Shown in pieces: positions 53,430 through 61,589 of a stretch of 64,000 nucleotides of DNA. Origin of the DNA: TMED23 sp964639965 (GTDB lineage Bacteria > Pseudomonadota > Alphaproteobacteria > Rhodospirillales > UBA2165); contig CAZXGI010000001.1 of the NCBI GenBank assembly GCA_964639965.1, positions 62,001 to 126,000 of the forward strand. The letters run 5' to 3'. The notes under the pieces were generated by a model that saw nothing but the letters and a program-made list of their open reading frames with translations, had not been told where the DNA came from and searched no databases. Position numbers and translations under genes: made by a program. How positions within the stretch are numbered: the first letter of the stretch is position 1; every line of letters begins with the position of its first letter.

Positions 53430-54470
53430 ATGGATATTTCAATTGTCATAACAACGGTTAACCGAGCGCCTGATTTAATGAGGTCATTAGATTCACTTTT
53501 GTTACAAGATTTTCCATCGGATTCATTCGAAGTTATTATTGTTGATAATGGTTCTGTTGATGATACAAAAAAAGTGTGTGACAACTATGCTTCGAAGTTT
53601 AAATACTTTACTTACATTTATGATGCTCGCCCCGGCCAATTAGTGGGTTGGCACAGAGGCCTCACTATTTCTCAAGGTGAAGTTTGTTGTTTTATAGACG
53701 ATGACGTTTGTCCTAATCCTAGTTGGCTCTTGGGCGTACAAGACGCATACTTAGATTTAGATGTGGGATTGGCCACCGGCCCAATTAGTTTGGCTTACGA
53801 AACATTGCCTCCTGATTGGATCAATTTTATGCTTATTGGTGAGCCCGGTGCACAAACTTTACCGGTTTTCGGATTATTAGACTGTGGGAATGCAATAAAG
53901 GAAATACCTGGAAATTTTGTTTGGGGCACAAATTTTACGGTTCGTAAATCTTGTTTATACGAAGTCAATGGTTTTCATCCTTGCGCAATGCCAGCTCAGT
54001 TATTAAAATTTTATGGTGATGGTGAAGTTTATGTAGGGCGATCAATTCAAGAAAAGGGTAGAAAGATAATTTACCATCCATGCATATCTGTTATCCACAA
54101 CATTTCAGAGAGCCGACTATCTTTTAGATCAATAAAGTCCAAATTTATAACTACCGGTTGTGCCAGATCTTTCGCATTACTACGTCAGAAAAAAGAGCCG
54201 TACGATGTTCCTGGGTCAGAAGAGTTCCGAGACATGGCATTACGTTATTTTACTAGTCCTGATAAAACACCCAAAGATTTGATTCAATTAATCCAAGGAG
54301 GCCTGACTTACGGTGTTACCCAGCATCTGAAAAATTTTGTTGAGGACAAAGGATTCAGAAAATGGGTATTACATGATGATTATCTGGATCTCGAAAAGTG
54401 TTATGCTCACCCTGAACTGTTGGAAGGGCGAAAACCAGGAGTTTCCATCGATTGGCGTTCCGGAAATTAA
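53430..54470 (+). CDS. Family 2 glycosyltransferase
   Basis: A 346-residue GT-A enzyme: ISIVITTVNRAPDLMRSLDSLLLQ opens the nucleotide-binding half, FEVIIVDNGSVDDT follows, and CCFIDDDVCPNPSWL supplies the acidic DxD metal motif (about residues 89-103). A second half with FVWGTNFTVRKSCLYEVNGFHP is the acceptor-binding region usual in GT2 enzymes. It lies 3 bases after the TPR glycosyltransferase and 3 bases before the next gene, so all three are one operon. Substrates cannot be assigned. Confidence 0.88.
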   Translation: MDISIVITTVNRAPDLMRSLDSLLLQDFPSDSFEVIIVDNGSVDDTKKVCDNYASKFKYFTYIYDARPGQLVGWHRGLTISQGEVCCFIDDDVCPNPSWLLGVQDAYLDLDVGLATGPISLAYETLPPDWINFMLIGEPGAQTLPVFGLLDCGNAIKEIPGNFVWGTNFTVRKSCLYEVNGFHPCAMPAQLLKFYGDGEVYVGRSIQEKGRKIIYHPCISVIHNISESRLSFRSIKSKFITTGCARSFALLRQKKEPYDVPGSEEFRDMALRYFTSPDKTPKDLIQLIQGGLTYGVTQHLKNFVEDKGFRKWVLHDDYLDLEKCYAHPELLEGRKPGVSIDWRSGN

Positions 54471-54473
54471 TGT

Positions 54474-55634
54474 ATGAGAATAATAAAAAATAGAACTGGT
54501 AATAAACTTTCGAGGCCTCTTCGTATTCTCTCAATTTTACGCGGTAGATGGGATGACCAAAGAGCTCCAGCTTTGCAGGCATTGGCAAATATAGGTCACG
54601 AGGTCGTATATGTTGAACAATTATTAAATCTAGACGATTATCGTAAACTTACGAGAAAAATAAAATTTGATGTAGCTGTATTGTGGGGTACTTCTTTGGA
54701 GAACCTACTCAGATCCTTTCCTGGAAAATTCTTTCTTGAGGAAGCTGGAATACCGTACGTCAGTTTGTGGACGGACAATACAATCAAACACCAGTTTTTT
54801 CTTAAGGAAATTAAGACGTCTTTCCATCGGGCGATGTTTGTCGCCGATACACGGGTTATTGAGCAGTTAAAAAAACTTGGCTGGGAAAATGTATTTTATT
54901 TACCACCTTGGCATATTGATGAAAAGATTTTTAGACCTGTTAATTCTATATCAGAACTTGGATGCGAAGTTAGTTTTGCGGCGACTATTAATTCATATCA
55001 GGCAGAACGAATTAAGTGGCGTAAAGGGTGGAATGCCAAGATGCATTTTGCCGCTAATAGGGTGATTCATAGAGGGCGAAAAATGAAGGATTATATTGAT
55101 GTTTTTGATTTACTTGGTGATGAATGGAATGCAGATTCAATTGAGTTTAACAAGCTATCACATGCTTTGTATTTTGAGCAAAAGGCAATGGCACGCGAAC
55201 AGATTATTCATTCGATTGGTAAGCGGGAAATCCATATTGTCGGTATCGGTACAGCAAAAACCGATCGGCAAAATGTTATTATGCATGAAGGGCGTGATTG
55301 GCATGATTTGTCACCATTATTCTGTTCCTCTAGAATCAACCTCAATTTAACGCCTTGGCCTAAGTCATGCCACCACCGGGTGTTTCAAATAGCTGCCTGT
55401 GAGGGGTTTGTGCTGACAGATTGGCGAGAAGATGCAGTTGAGTTGTTTGAACCGGATAAGGAGGTCGTTTATTTTAAATCTATGGAAGAATTACCATATT
55501 TAATTGATCGATTTAGAAAGATGCCTATGGAACGCGCGTCGATTGCTGCTGCAGGTCGCCGTCGTTTTCTTAATGAGCATACAGCAGCACATAGGATGGA
55601 AGAATTGAGTGTTAAACTATATGAATTACTATGA
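54474..55634 (+). CDS. CgeB-like glycosyltransferase
   Basis: A 386-residue GT-B-type protein. RPLRILSILRGRWDDQRAPALQALANIGHEVVYVE forms the first Rossmann half, with PYVSLWTDNTIKHQFF in the middle. The C-terminal donor half contains INLNLTPWPKSCHHRVFQIAACEGFVLTDWREDAVELFEPDKEVVYF, a typical CgeB (Glyco_trans_1_2) end, where the glutamate-containing loop binds the sugar nucleotide. It is read with the two preceding glycosyltransferase genes. No membrane segments. Confidence 0.82.
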   Translation: MRIIKNRTGNKLSRPLRILSILRGRWDDQRAPALQALANIGHEVVYVEQLLNLDDYRKLTRKIKFDVAVLWGTSLENLLRSFPGKFFLEEAGIPYVSLWTDNTIKHQFFLKEIKTSFHRAMFVADTRVIEQLKKLGWENVFYLPPWHIDEKIFRPVNSISELGCEVSFAATINSYQAERIKWRKGWNAKMHFAANRVIHRGRKMKDYIDVFDLLGDEWNADSIEFNKLSHALYFEQKAMAREQIIHSIGKREIHIVGIGTAKTDRQNVIMHEGRDWHDLSPLFCSSRINLNLTPWPKSCHHRVFQIAACEGFVLTDWREDAVELFEPDKEVVYFKSMEELPYLIDRFRKMPMERASIAAAGRRRFLNEHTAAHRMEELSVKLYELL

Positions 55635-55643
55635 GAAAATAAA

Positions 55644-56657
55644 ATGAAAGCTGCTTTGTTAAGCACGCCGGATAATATTACAATTGCTGAAGTTCCTCAA
55701 CCAGTCTGTGGTGCGGGACAGGTGCTTGTAAAAATTAGCCATATGGGTATTTGTGGCACTGATACAAAGATTTATAATGGCGATATTCCAGCTAATTTAC
55801 CTGTGATTTTGGGGCATGAAGCTATTGGCGAAATTATTGAAGGGCATGGTAACGATGGTAGCCGTCCAGGCGATTTAGTAATAATTGATCCAGTCCTTTA
55901 TTGTGATGACTGTTACTATTGTAATAAGAATGAAACTCATCTGTGCGAAAATGGTAGTCTGCTTGGTCGCGATTCTGATGGTCTTTTTGCTGAATTTGCC
56001 TTAGTACCCGCAAGAAATGTTTTTTCTCTCGGAATTAAGATCGATCCAGGTATAGCCCCACTCATTCAGGTTTTGACCACGGTACTCCATGCGCAAAAAC
56101 GTGCGCACATAAATAAGGATGATGTTGTTGTTGTTTTAGGCCTTGGCGTTACTGGATTACTTCAAATACAGGTCGCAAAGTCTCAAGGAGTAAAGGCTGT
56201 TATAGGGGTTTCTCGAAATTCGTATAAAAGATCCTTAGCCGAGGCAATGGGAGCTGATGAAACAACCGAGCACGGTGAGGAGGCCAGAAAAAAGGTATTG
56301 CAGTTAACAGAAGGCCGTGGCGCTGATATTGTGATAGAGGCTGTTGGCTATATTTCTGTATTAGCAGAGGCGATGGATATTTCGAGGATAGGAGGAAAGA
56401 TCATTCCTTTCGGTATATATGCTGAAGAACGTGGAGAGCTGCCATTTTATGAATTTTATTTTAAAGAGCTAAGTATTATTAATGCACGAGCAGCACTTCC
56501 TGAGGACTTTCCAGAAAGTATTAAATTAGTCGAAACCGGTGAAGTAAAACTTGAGCTTTTGATTACGCACGTTTTTGCCTTGGCGAATTTATCTGAGGCG
56601 ATTGATTTGCTGGATAAGCCTAATGACAAGCGCTTAAAGGTTATTTTGAAGAGTTAA
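55644..56657 (+). CDS. Zinc-dependent MDR alcohol/polyol dehydrogenase
   Basis: Medium-chain dehydrogenase of 337 residues. Catalytic zinc ligands: MGICGTDTKIY (Cys) and GHEAIGEI (His-Glu). The structural zinc lobe CDDCYYCNKNETHLC is complete. The cofactor motif VVVLGLGVTGLLQ is near residue 156. It resembles threonine/sorbitol-type dehydrogenases. It starts 9 bases after the glycosyltransferase stop, so it belongs to the same operon and could oxidise or interconvert a sugar or polyol; that link is inference. Confidence 0.88.
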   Translation: MKAALLSTPDNITIAEVPQPVCGAGQVLVKISHMGICGTDTKIYNGDIPANLPVILGHEAIGEIIEGHGNDGSRPGDLVIIDPVLYCDDCYYCNKNETHLCENGSLLGRDSDGLFAEFALVPARNVFSLGIKIDPGIAPLIQVLTTVLHAQKRAHINKDDVVVVLGLGVTGLLQIQVAKSQGVKAVIGVSRNSYKRSLAEAMGADETTEHGEEARKKVLQLTEGRGADIVIEAVGYISVLAEAMDISRIGGKIIPFGIYAEERGELPFYEFYFKELSIINARAALPEDFPESIKLVETGEVKLELLITHVFALANLSEAIDLLDKPNDKRLKVILKS

Positions 56658-56665
56658 ATTCTGTT

Positions 56666-57700
56666 CTATTGATTGATTAGGAGGGCTGCACGTCCAGTAA
56701 CTTCTCCTCGTTCGACCATTTCATGGACAATCTCAGCATCTTCGAGGTCATGGATTTCGGTTACTACCGGCCAAATATTACCACGTACCATAAGGTCATA
56801 GGTTTCCAAGATCTCCAGCCGTGTGACATAGCGACTTCCGAGAACATCAATTTCATTTGTCAGTAAGTGCTGGGCATTGACGTTGAAGACTTCACCTGCA
56901 CCACCTAATGTAACCATGCGGCCGTGTTTACCTAGGGCATTTGTTGCTGCTTCTAGCGTAGTTCTGGCTGAAACATAATCAACGGATACATCGACGCCAT
57001 TACCCCGTGTTAAGTCCATCAGAGCATTGACCACATCTTCTTTTGATGCATCTATAATTTCATCAGCGCCTGCACTTCTAATGGCCTTGAACTTATTTTT
57101 TCTTGTATCCACACCAATCACTCGCGCCTTAGCCCATTTCGCTAACATCACTTGGTGAATACCTAGTCCGCCACCGGCTCCAAAAACCGCAACCGTTTCG
57201 CCGGGTCGAATCCGAGCGCGTCGCAAAACTTTGTATGGAGTCGCTAAAGCATCCATTGCAACACCAACATGTGCGGGCTGATTTTTCCAATCAAGGCCAT
57301 CCGGTAATTTGACAAACCAGCGGGCTGCTAATTTTATATATTCGGCATAACCACCATCACATTCTCGTCCTACGTAGCCAACCAGATTCTTGCAAAGTGG
57401 TTCATTGTTAGAAAGGCAGTATTTACAGGATCCGCAGTTCATATAGAAATATGAAGTAACTAAGTCGCCAATCGCAAGGTCTTTTGTTCCTGCACCAACT
57501 TCAACAATTTCTGCACAAATTTCATGTCCAATGATGCGAGGGAAGACCGCCGGTGTTCTGCCAGCTTTAAAATGTTGGATAGTAAGCCCAGAGCCGCAAG
57601 CGTAAACCTTAGCGACTGCTTCGCCCGGGCCAGCTACAGGATCTGGTAAATCCTTTAATATAAAAGGAGTGTTTGGTGCTTCGAGTACCATGGCTTTCAT
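56666..57700 (-). CDS. Zinc-dependent MDR alcohol dehydrogenase
   Basis: A 344-residue MDR enzyme on the opposite strand. YACGSGLTIQHFK contains the catalytic Cys, IIGHEICAEI the His-Glu, and CGSCKYCLSNNEPLC the structural zinc cysteines. VAVFGAGGGLGIHQV is the NAD(P)-binding motif, and a YVSARTTLEAA stretch follows. It is 3 bases downstream of an acyl-CoA dehydrogenase gene, so the two form an operon. It is not a recent duplicate of the MDR gene at 55644; the sequences differ widely. The substrate is unknown. Confidence 0.88.
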   Translation of the reverse strand: MKAMVLEAPNTPFILKDLPDPVAGPGEAVAKVYACGSGLTIQHFKAGRTPAVFPRIIGHEICAEIVEVGAGTKDLAIGDLVTSYFYMNCGSCKYCLSNNEPLCKNLVGYVGRECDGGYAEYIKLAARWFVKLPDGLDWKNQPAHVGVAMDALATPYKVLRRARIRPGETVAVFGAGGGLGIHQVMLAKWAKARVIGVDTRKNKFKAIRSAGADEIIDASKEDVVNALMDLTRGNGVDVSVDYVSARTTLEAATNALGKHGRMVTLGGAGEVFNVNAQHLLTNEIDVLGSRYVTRLEILETYDLMVRGNIWPVVTEIHDLEDAEIVHEMVERGEVTGRAALLINQ

Positions 57701-57703
57701 AGC

Positions 57704-58888
57704 TTACTCCGGGAACATAAAATTAGCGGCTTTTAGAAATAACGTTCGATTAACACCATCCGAATGGAGAAAACAAGCTGCATCTCGGACTAATTTTTCG
57801 ACACCAAATTCCTTCATATACCCGTGACCTCCATGGATTTCGAGACACCAGGTAGCAATTTTCCAAGCAGCTTGTGAGGCCATAGTTTTTGGGAGCACCC
57901 CAAGTGTTTTGTCCCAACCTTGCTCCTGATGATCAGCAAGGTAGCAGGCCCGATGAATGTATGAGCGGGAAGCATCGATCAACATTCTCATTTCTGCCAG
58001 TTGTGCGCGAATACCATCATGTTCAATAATTGGCTTACCCCCCTGTATTCGAATTTTCGCCCAGTTGACCGCTTTTTCATAACAAGCCTCAGCGACGCCT
58101 AAGACACTAGCACCCGCGTAGGCATTGCTCTGAGGAAAAAATTTGGCGAGGACATTAAATCCATTACCAATTTCCCCTACAACATTTTCATCGGGTATGA
58201 AGCAATCTTGAAAAATTAATTCTGCGTTATTTGCAAGTCTTTCGCCCATTTTATCATGAACACGCCCAATAGAAAAACCCTCTCTTTCTCGTTCTAATAA
58301 AAAGCATGTGCTACCCTCGGCTAATCCAACGTTTTTTGTAGTTTGAACAAATAAAAGGTAAAAACTTGATCGATTGCCGTTTGATATGAAGTGTTTCATT
58401 CCATTTACTATCCAGCCACCATCAGTTTTCTCTGCCGATGTTCGAAACGGTGTTGGATGAGGGATGAAATAGTTAGAGGCGTTATCTGGTTCAGTAATTC
58501 CTATACCAAGCATTCCACGCGGATCTCTGGCAAAGACAGGAAGAACCCGGTCCCTTTGTTCTTCATTAAGCGCTTTTTGCATAATTTGTGCAATCTTTAA
58601 CGTTTGAGCAAAGATCACAGAGACACCGAGGTCGCCTTTTCCCAGTTCTTCAATTACCATGGAAGTTGTCAACGAGTCAGTGCCAAGGCCCCCATATTCT
58701 TCATTTAGCGTCATTTGACGGATGCCGACCTCATGGGCCTTTTCTACGATCTCCCAAGAATAACTGTGTTCCGGGTCTATATTGGCATCGAGATCTGCCG
58801 CTTTCGGGGTAACTTCTTCAGCAACAAAGCGTTGAACTGTCTCTATAATAGCGCGTTGGTCATCGGTTTGAATAAAAATTTCATGCAT
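57704..58888 (-). CDS. Acyl-CoA dehydrogenase family protein
   Basis: FAD-dependent dehydrogenase of 394 residues. The order of regions fits: an N-terminal helical domain (IIETVQRFVAEEVTPKAADLD), LGIGITEPDNASN (FAD binding, GITEP), GMKHFISNGN, a beta domain, and a C-terminal helical domain with WKIATWCLEIHGGHGYMKEFGVEKLVRDA, where the region usually carries the catalytic glutamate. Substrate chain length cannot be given. It precedes the MDR dehydrogenase in a leftward operon. No coenzyme A ligase is in the window. Confidence 0.9.
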   Translation of the reverse strand: MHEIFIQTDDQRAIIETVQRFVAEEVTPKAADLDANIDPEHSYSWEIVEKAHEVGIRQMTLNEEYGGLGTDSLTTSMVIEELGKGDLGVSVIFAQTLKIAQIMQKALNEEQRDRVLPVFARDPRGMLGIGITEPDNASNYFIPHPTPFRTSAEKTDGGWIVNGMKHFISNGNRSSFYLLFVQTTKNVGLAEGSTCFLLEREREGFSIGRVHDKMGERLANNAELIFQDCFIPDENVVGEIGNGFNVLAKFFPQSNAYAGASVLGVAEACYEKAVNWAKIRIQGGKPIIEHDGIRAQLAEMRMLIDASRSYIHRACYLADHQEQGWDKTLGVLPKTMASQAAWKIATWCLEIHGGHGYMKEFGVEKLVRDAACFLHSDGVNRTLFLKAANFMFPE

Positions 58889-58904
58889 ACCAAAACTCCA
58901 CTTT

Positions 58905-59207
58905 TTATTTTCTATTAATTAACCGAAACCTATTCAAAAATTTTTTCTGTATTCTTAAAAAGTATTTAAATTCCCCAAATAACGTGGCGATAACTAATAG
59001 AGATAATTGATAAGATATTGTTATTACAAGAATCCTGATGAACCAGTAAAGGGGCAGATTAGTAATAATGTCATCTAATCGTAATAATTCAAGTATAGGC
59101 CCTGAAAGATATACAGAGAGGCTACCAGTTATGCCGAAAATTATAAATATTATTAGTAAATGCCATGCGGAGTTCGCACGAAAAATTTTTATTAGTTTTT
59201 CGAGCAT
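58905..59207 (-). CDS. Small membrane protein, DUF6787-like
   Basis: A 100-residue protein with two hydrophobic helices: WHLLIIFIIFGITGSLSVYLSGPILELL and LYWFIRILVITISYQLSLLVIATLFGEF. The GSLSVYxSxPxLxLL stretch matches the DUF6787 family as I recall it; function unknown. The start is ATG 59207, with GGAGG 8 bases upstream; a reading frame to 59234 would include an alternative start with no ribosome site. It lies 16 bases upstream of the acyl-CoA dehydrogenase, on the same strand. Confidence 0.65.
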   Translation of the reverse strand: MLEKLIKIFRANSAWHLLIIFIIFGITGSLSVYLSGPILELLRLDDIITNLPLYWFIRILVITISYQLSLLVIATLFGEFKYFLRIQKKFLNRFRLINRK

Positions 59208-59345
59208 AAGTAATTTCCTCCATCGCGGCATCACTATTTGAACAAATAATAGAAATTTTAGTTCATTCTAATAGATAATAGTATTACGAATAAGTCGAAG
59301 ATGAAAAAAAATTGAAAATCTTTGTTAATTTTTTTTGTATGTTAA

Positions 59346-59371
59346 AATAGGGTCGCCAAGGCGACCCTATT
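59346..59371 (-). terminator. Rho-independent terminator after the PuuD-like gene
   Basis: AATAGGGTCGCC (59346-59357) pairs perfectly with GGCGACCCTATT (59360-59371), a 12-base stem. On the minus strand the hairpin is followed by TTTTAAC, and it lies 30 bases past the stop of the PuuD-like gene at 59401. It is among the strongest inverted repeats I saw in an intergenic region of the window. Confidence 0.7.
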
Positions 59372-59400
59372 AATTTTCATAAAGAGAGTTTATCAATTCA

Positions 59401-59904
59401 TTACATATTTTGCGCCGAAACCATGGCATAGAGCATCGGGATTGACAGCATTGTGTTTGTTCGTGATGCTAATGCGGCAGCACGAGCACATTTTGGTTTC
59501 TCTTCAGCTGAACATTCGACAAGGCCTATTACTTTCTGTTGGTTTGGCCATATTATGAACCAAACATTAAAAGCCATGATAATGCCCATCCACATTCCAA
59601 AGCCTATAGATGCATCTCGAGCTACACCACTTGTAAGTCCAAGAGCTAAAGCATCTCCAAAGTAACCTTGCATCCAGGCAAGAAGAAGTCCGAAAATTAG
59701 GGTCCCCAATGCAGCCCATCGAAAATAAAATAGGGCAACAGGCATAATGTGTTTTGGAATTGTCGGTTTCAAATCATCGGGGATGGTCGGTACAGTTGGT
59801 GTTTGAACAAAGTTAAAGTACCAAAGCAACCCTATCCACATAACGCCACAAAGCACATGTAACCAACGGACAAAGAAAGTCCAATATTCCATTCCAAATT
59901 CCAT
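59401..59904 (-). CDS. PuuD-like membrane protein (membrane domain only)
   Basis: A 167-residue integral membrane protein matching the N-terminal membrane domain of urate hydroxylase PuuD: YWTFFVRWLHVLCGVMWIGLLWYFNFVQTP at the start and FGMWMGIIMAFNVWFIIWPNQQKVIG further on. Four helices are predicted. Full-length PuuD carries a C-terminal cytochrome c domain, which is absent here, so urate oxidation is unlikely. RWLHVL and IMPVALFYFRW could place haem-ligand histidines in the membrane; this is inference. GGAGG lies 8 bases before the ATG. Confidence 0.75.
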   Translation of the reverse strand: MEFGMEYWTFFVRWLHVLCGVMWIGLLWYFNFVQTPTVPTIPDDLKPTIPKHIMPVALFYFRWAALGTLIFGLLLAWMQGYFGDALALGLTSGVARDASIGFGMWMGIIMAFNVWFIIWPNQQKVIGLVECSAEEKPKCARAAALASRTNTMLSIPMLYAMVSAQNM

Positions 59905-59927
59905 GGCAGAGCCTCCTTTTTGTTAGT

Positions 59928-60023
59928 TTAAGTTGCAATGGCGTTCGTTAGAACGACCATAATTATTGTTAAAATAAGGCCACAAATTACTGTGCCTGTT
60001 AATGAATCAAGCGGATTTTTCAT
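59928..60023 (-). CDS. Candidate 31-residue single-helix membrane peptide
   Basis: A short reading frame directly upstream of the PuuD-like gene, starting at ATG 60023 and ending at 59928, 23 bases before the next ATG. The product begins MKNPLDSLTGTV and continues as a hydrophobic helix (ICGLILTIIMVVLTNAIAT). GGAG lies 14 bases before the ATG, a little far. It could be a small partner of the PuuD-like protein or a chance frame. Confidence 0.4.
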   Translation of the reverse strand: MKNPLDSLTGTVICGLILTIIMVVLTNAIAT

Positions 60024-60263
60024 GAGACTTTATCTATCTCCTTGCTATCAAGTGTTAACGAACCACGCTTTCCGCGTTATCATACGTGACTAAAATTCTA
60101 GTTGTTTGTACGTCTTTTGTTTTATTATAAGCGGACTGCCACTTAACTTGATATCTTCCTAATCAAGTCAAATTTATATTAGTATCATATAATAAAATTC
60201 CAAAAATTAAATACATTTTTATAACTTAATTAAGATCACATAGGAAAAAATTAACGCATCACA

Positions 60264-61589
60264 TTATTTACAAAGCATTTCAGCGACTTTTTGGCCTGAA
60301 ACAACAGCACTTTCAATTGTTGCAGGTAGACCAGTGTTGGTCCAATCGCCAGCAAGGAACAGATTTTCCCAATTTGTGTGCGAATCAGGTCGTCGGTTGT
60401 TTTCGTCGGGTGTTTGCACAAATGTGGCCCTCATTTCTCGAATGACACGAAATAACGGGATCTCGCTATTTTTATACCCGATAACACTTGCTACTTCACT
60501 CCATATAATTTTAGAAATTTCATCGTTAGATTTTTCAGCAATGGAATTAGCTGCGCTAATGGTCACAGAATAAATATCATCATGTTTGAATAGCCAGTGA
60601 GCGAAGCCTCCAATTATACCAATAAAAGGAGCGTTATTGGGTAAAGCTGGTCGGTCGTCTAACCGGAAATGAACATTAACAATTGCATTTGTTTTTGTTG
60701 GGGTTTTTATATCCGGAATTAAGTTAGATATTTCATTTGGTGGCAATGCCAGAATTACCCTATCTTTTTTCTTTAGCCTGAACGTCTTTTTATTAAAAAT
60801 TATCGATTCCAGATTATTGCAATTCATGGTCAAACTTTTCAGTTTCATGGTATATTTTATAGTCGAATTCTTAGTTGAGAGAAAAGAAATTGCTGGTTTA
60901 ACAATGGCTTCTGATAAGCCAGTTCTTGCGATCATAGGTGAGCTATAATCAGAACCTCTCAGAATTGTTTTTGATAGCATGGACCAAATTAATTCCGTTG
61001 AGCCTTCGTATGCATCGGTATTCAGGACGGCTTTACTTAACGGCTGCCAAAATTTTTCAAAAATGGGGCGAGAAGGATTGACAAGAGCTGCTATTTTTTC
61101 ATCTTTCGCAAATTTTAATTTGAGAAGAGCCAGATAATCACCAAGAGTAGATCCCGGTATACGTCTACTTGAATCAAATATCCACCATGGTATGCGACCA
61201 TCATTTGGCCGGAGTGACCATTTTTCATTGTTGGTTATGTCATGGAAGTAAAATAGGACAGGTTGCATAATTTCAAAATTATTTGCAGCATTTATATTCT
61301 TGAGAAACTCTTTGACCCCTGAATTTCCGCTGAGTATTAGGTGGTTACCATTATTAATAAAGCGGTCTAATAGTTTATCTTTGTACGATCTACAACGTCC
61401 GCCAGCATGATTTGTTGTTTCAAATAATTGAACGTTATGACCCTTCATGGCGCAACTAACTGCTGCCGATAAGCCGGCCATTCCTGCTCCTACAACATAA
61501 ATTGTTCCATTATCATTTGTTGTTTTATTCAAAACTTGATTTTCGTCCTTTTGGTTGCTCTTTTGAATTAATATATTACATAAAGCCAT
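60264..61589 (-). CDS. hpnE: Hydroxysqualene dehydroxylase / squalene-associated FAD desaturase
   Basis: FAD-dependent amine-oxidase-fold enzyme that, in the HpnCDE route, reduces hydroxysqualene to squalene for hopanoids. IYVVGAGMAGLSAAVSC (FAD site, about residues 32-48), GGRCRSYKDKLLDRFINNGNHLILSGN, LRPNDGRIPWW, and the C-terminal LFLAGDWTNTGLPATIESAVVSGQ all match HpnE. The ATG at 61589 shares CATG with the divergent start of the neighbouring gene; a TTG at 61532 is an alternative that would leave room for promoters. No hpnC or hpnD lies in this window. Confidence 0.88.
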   Translation of the reverse strand: MALCNILIQKSNQKDENQVLNKTTNDNGTIYVVGAGMAGLSAAVSCAMKGHNVQLFETTNHAGGRCRSYKDKLLDRFINNGNHLILSGNSGVKEFLKNINAANNFEIMQPVLFYFHDITNNEKWSLRPNDGRIPWWIFDSSRRIPGSTLGDYLALLKLKFAKDEKIAALVNPSRPIFEKFWQPLSKAVLNTDAYEGSTELIWSMLSKTILRGSDYSSPMIARTGLSEAIVKPAISFLSTKNSTIKYTMKLKSLTMNCNNLESIIFNKKTFRLKKKDRVILALPPNEISNLIPDIKTPTKTNAIVNVHFRLDDRPALPNNAPFIGIIGGFAHWLFKHDDIYSVTISAANSIAEKSNDEISKIIWSEVASVIGYKNSEIPLFRVIREMRATFVQTPDENNRRPDSHTNWENLFLAGDWTNTGLPATIESAVVSGQKVAEMLCK

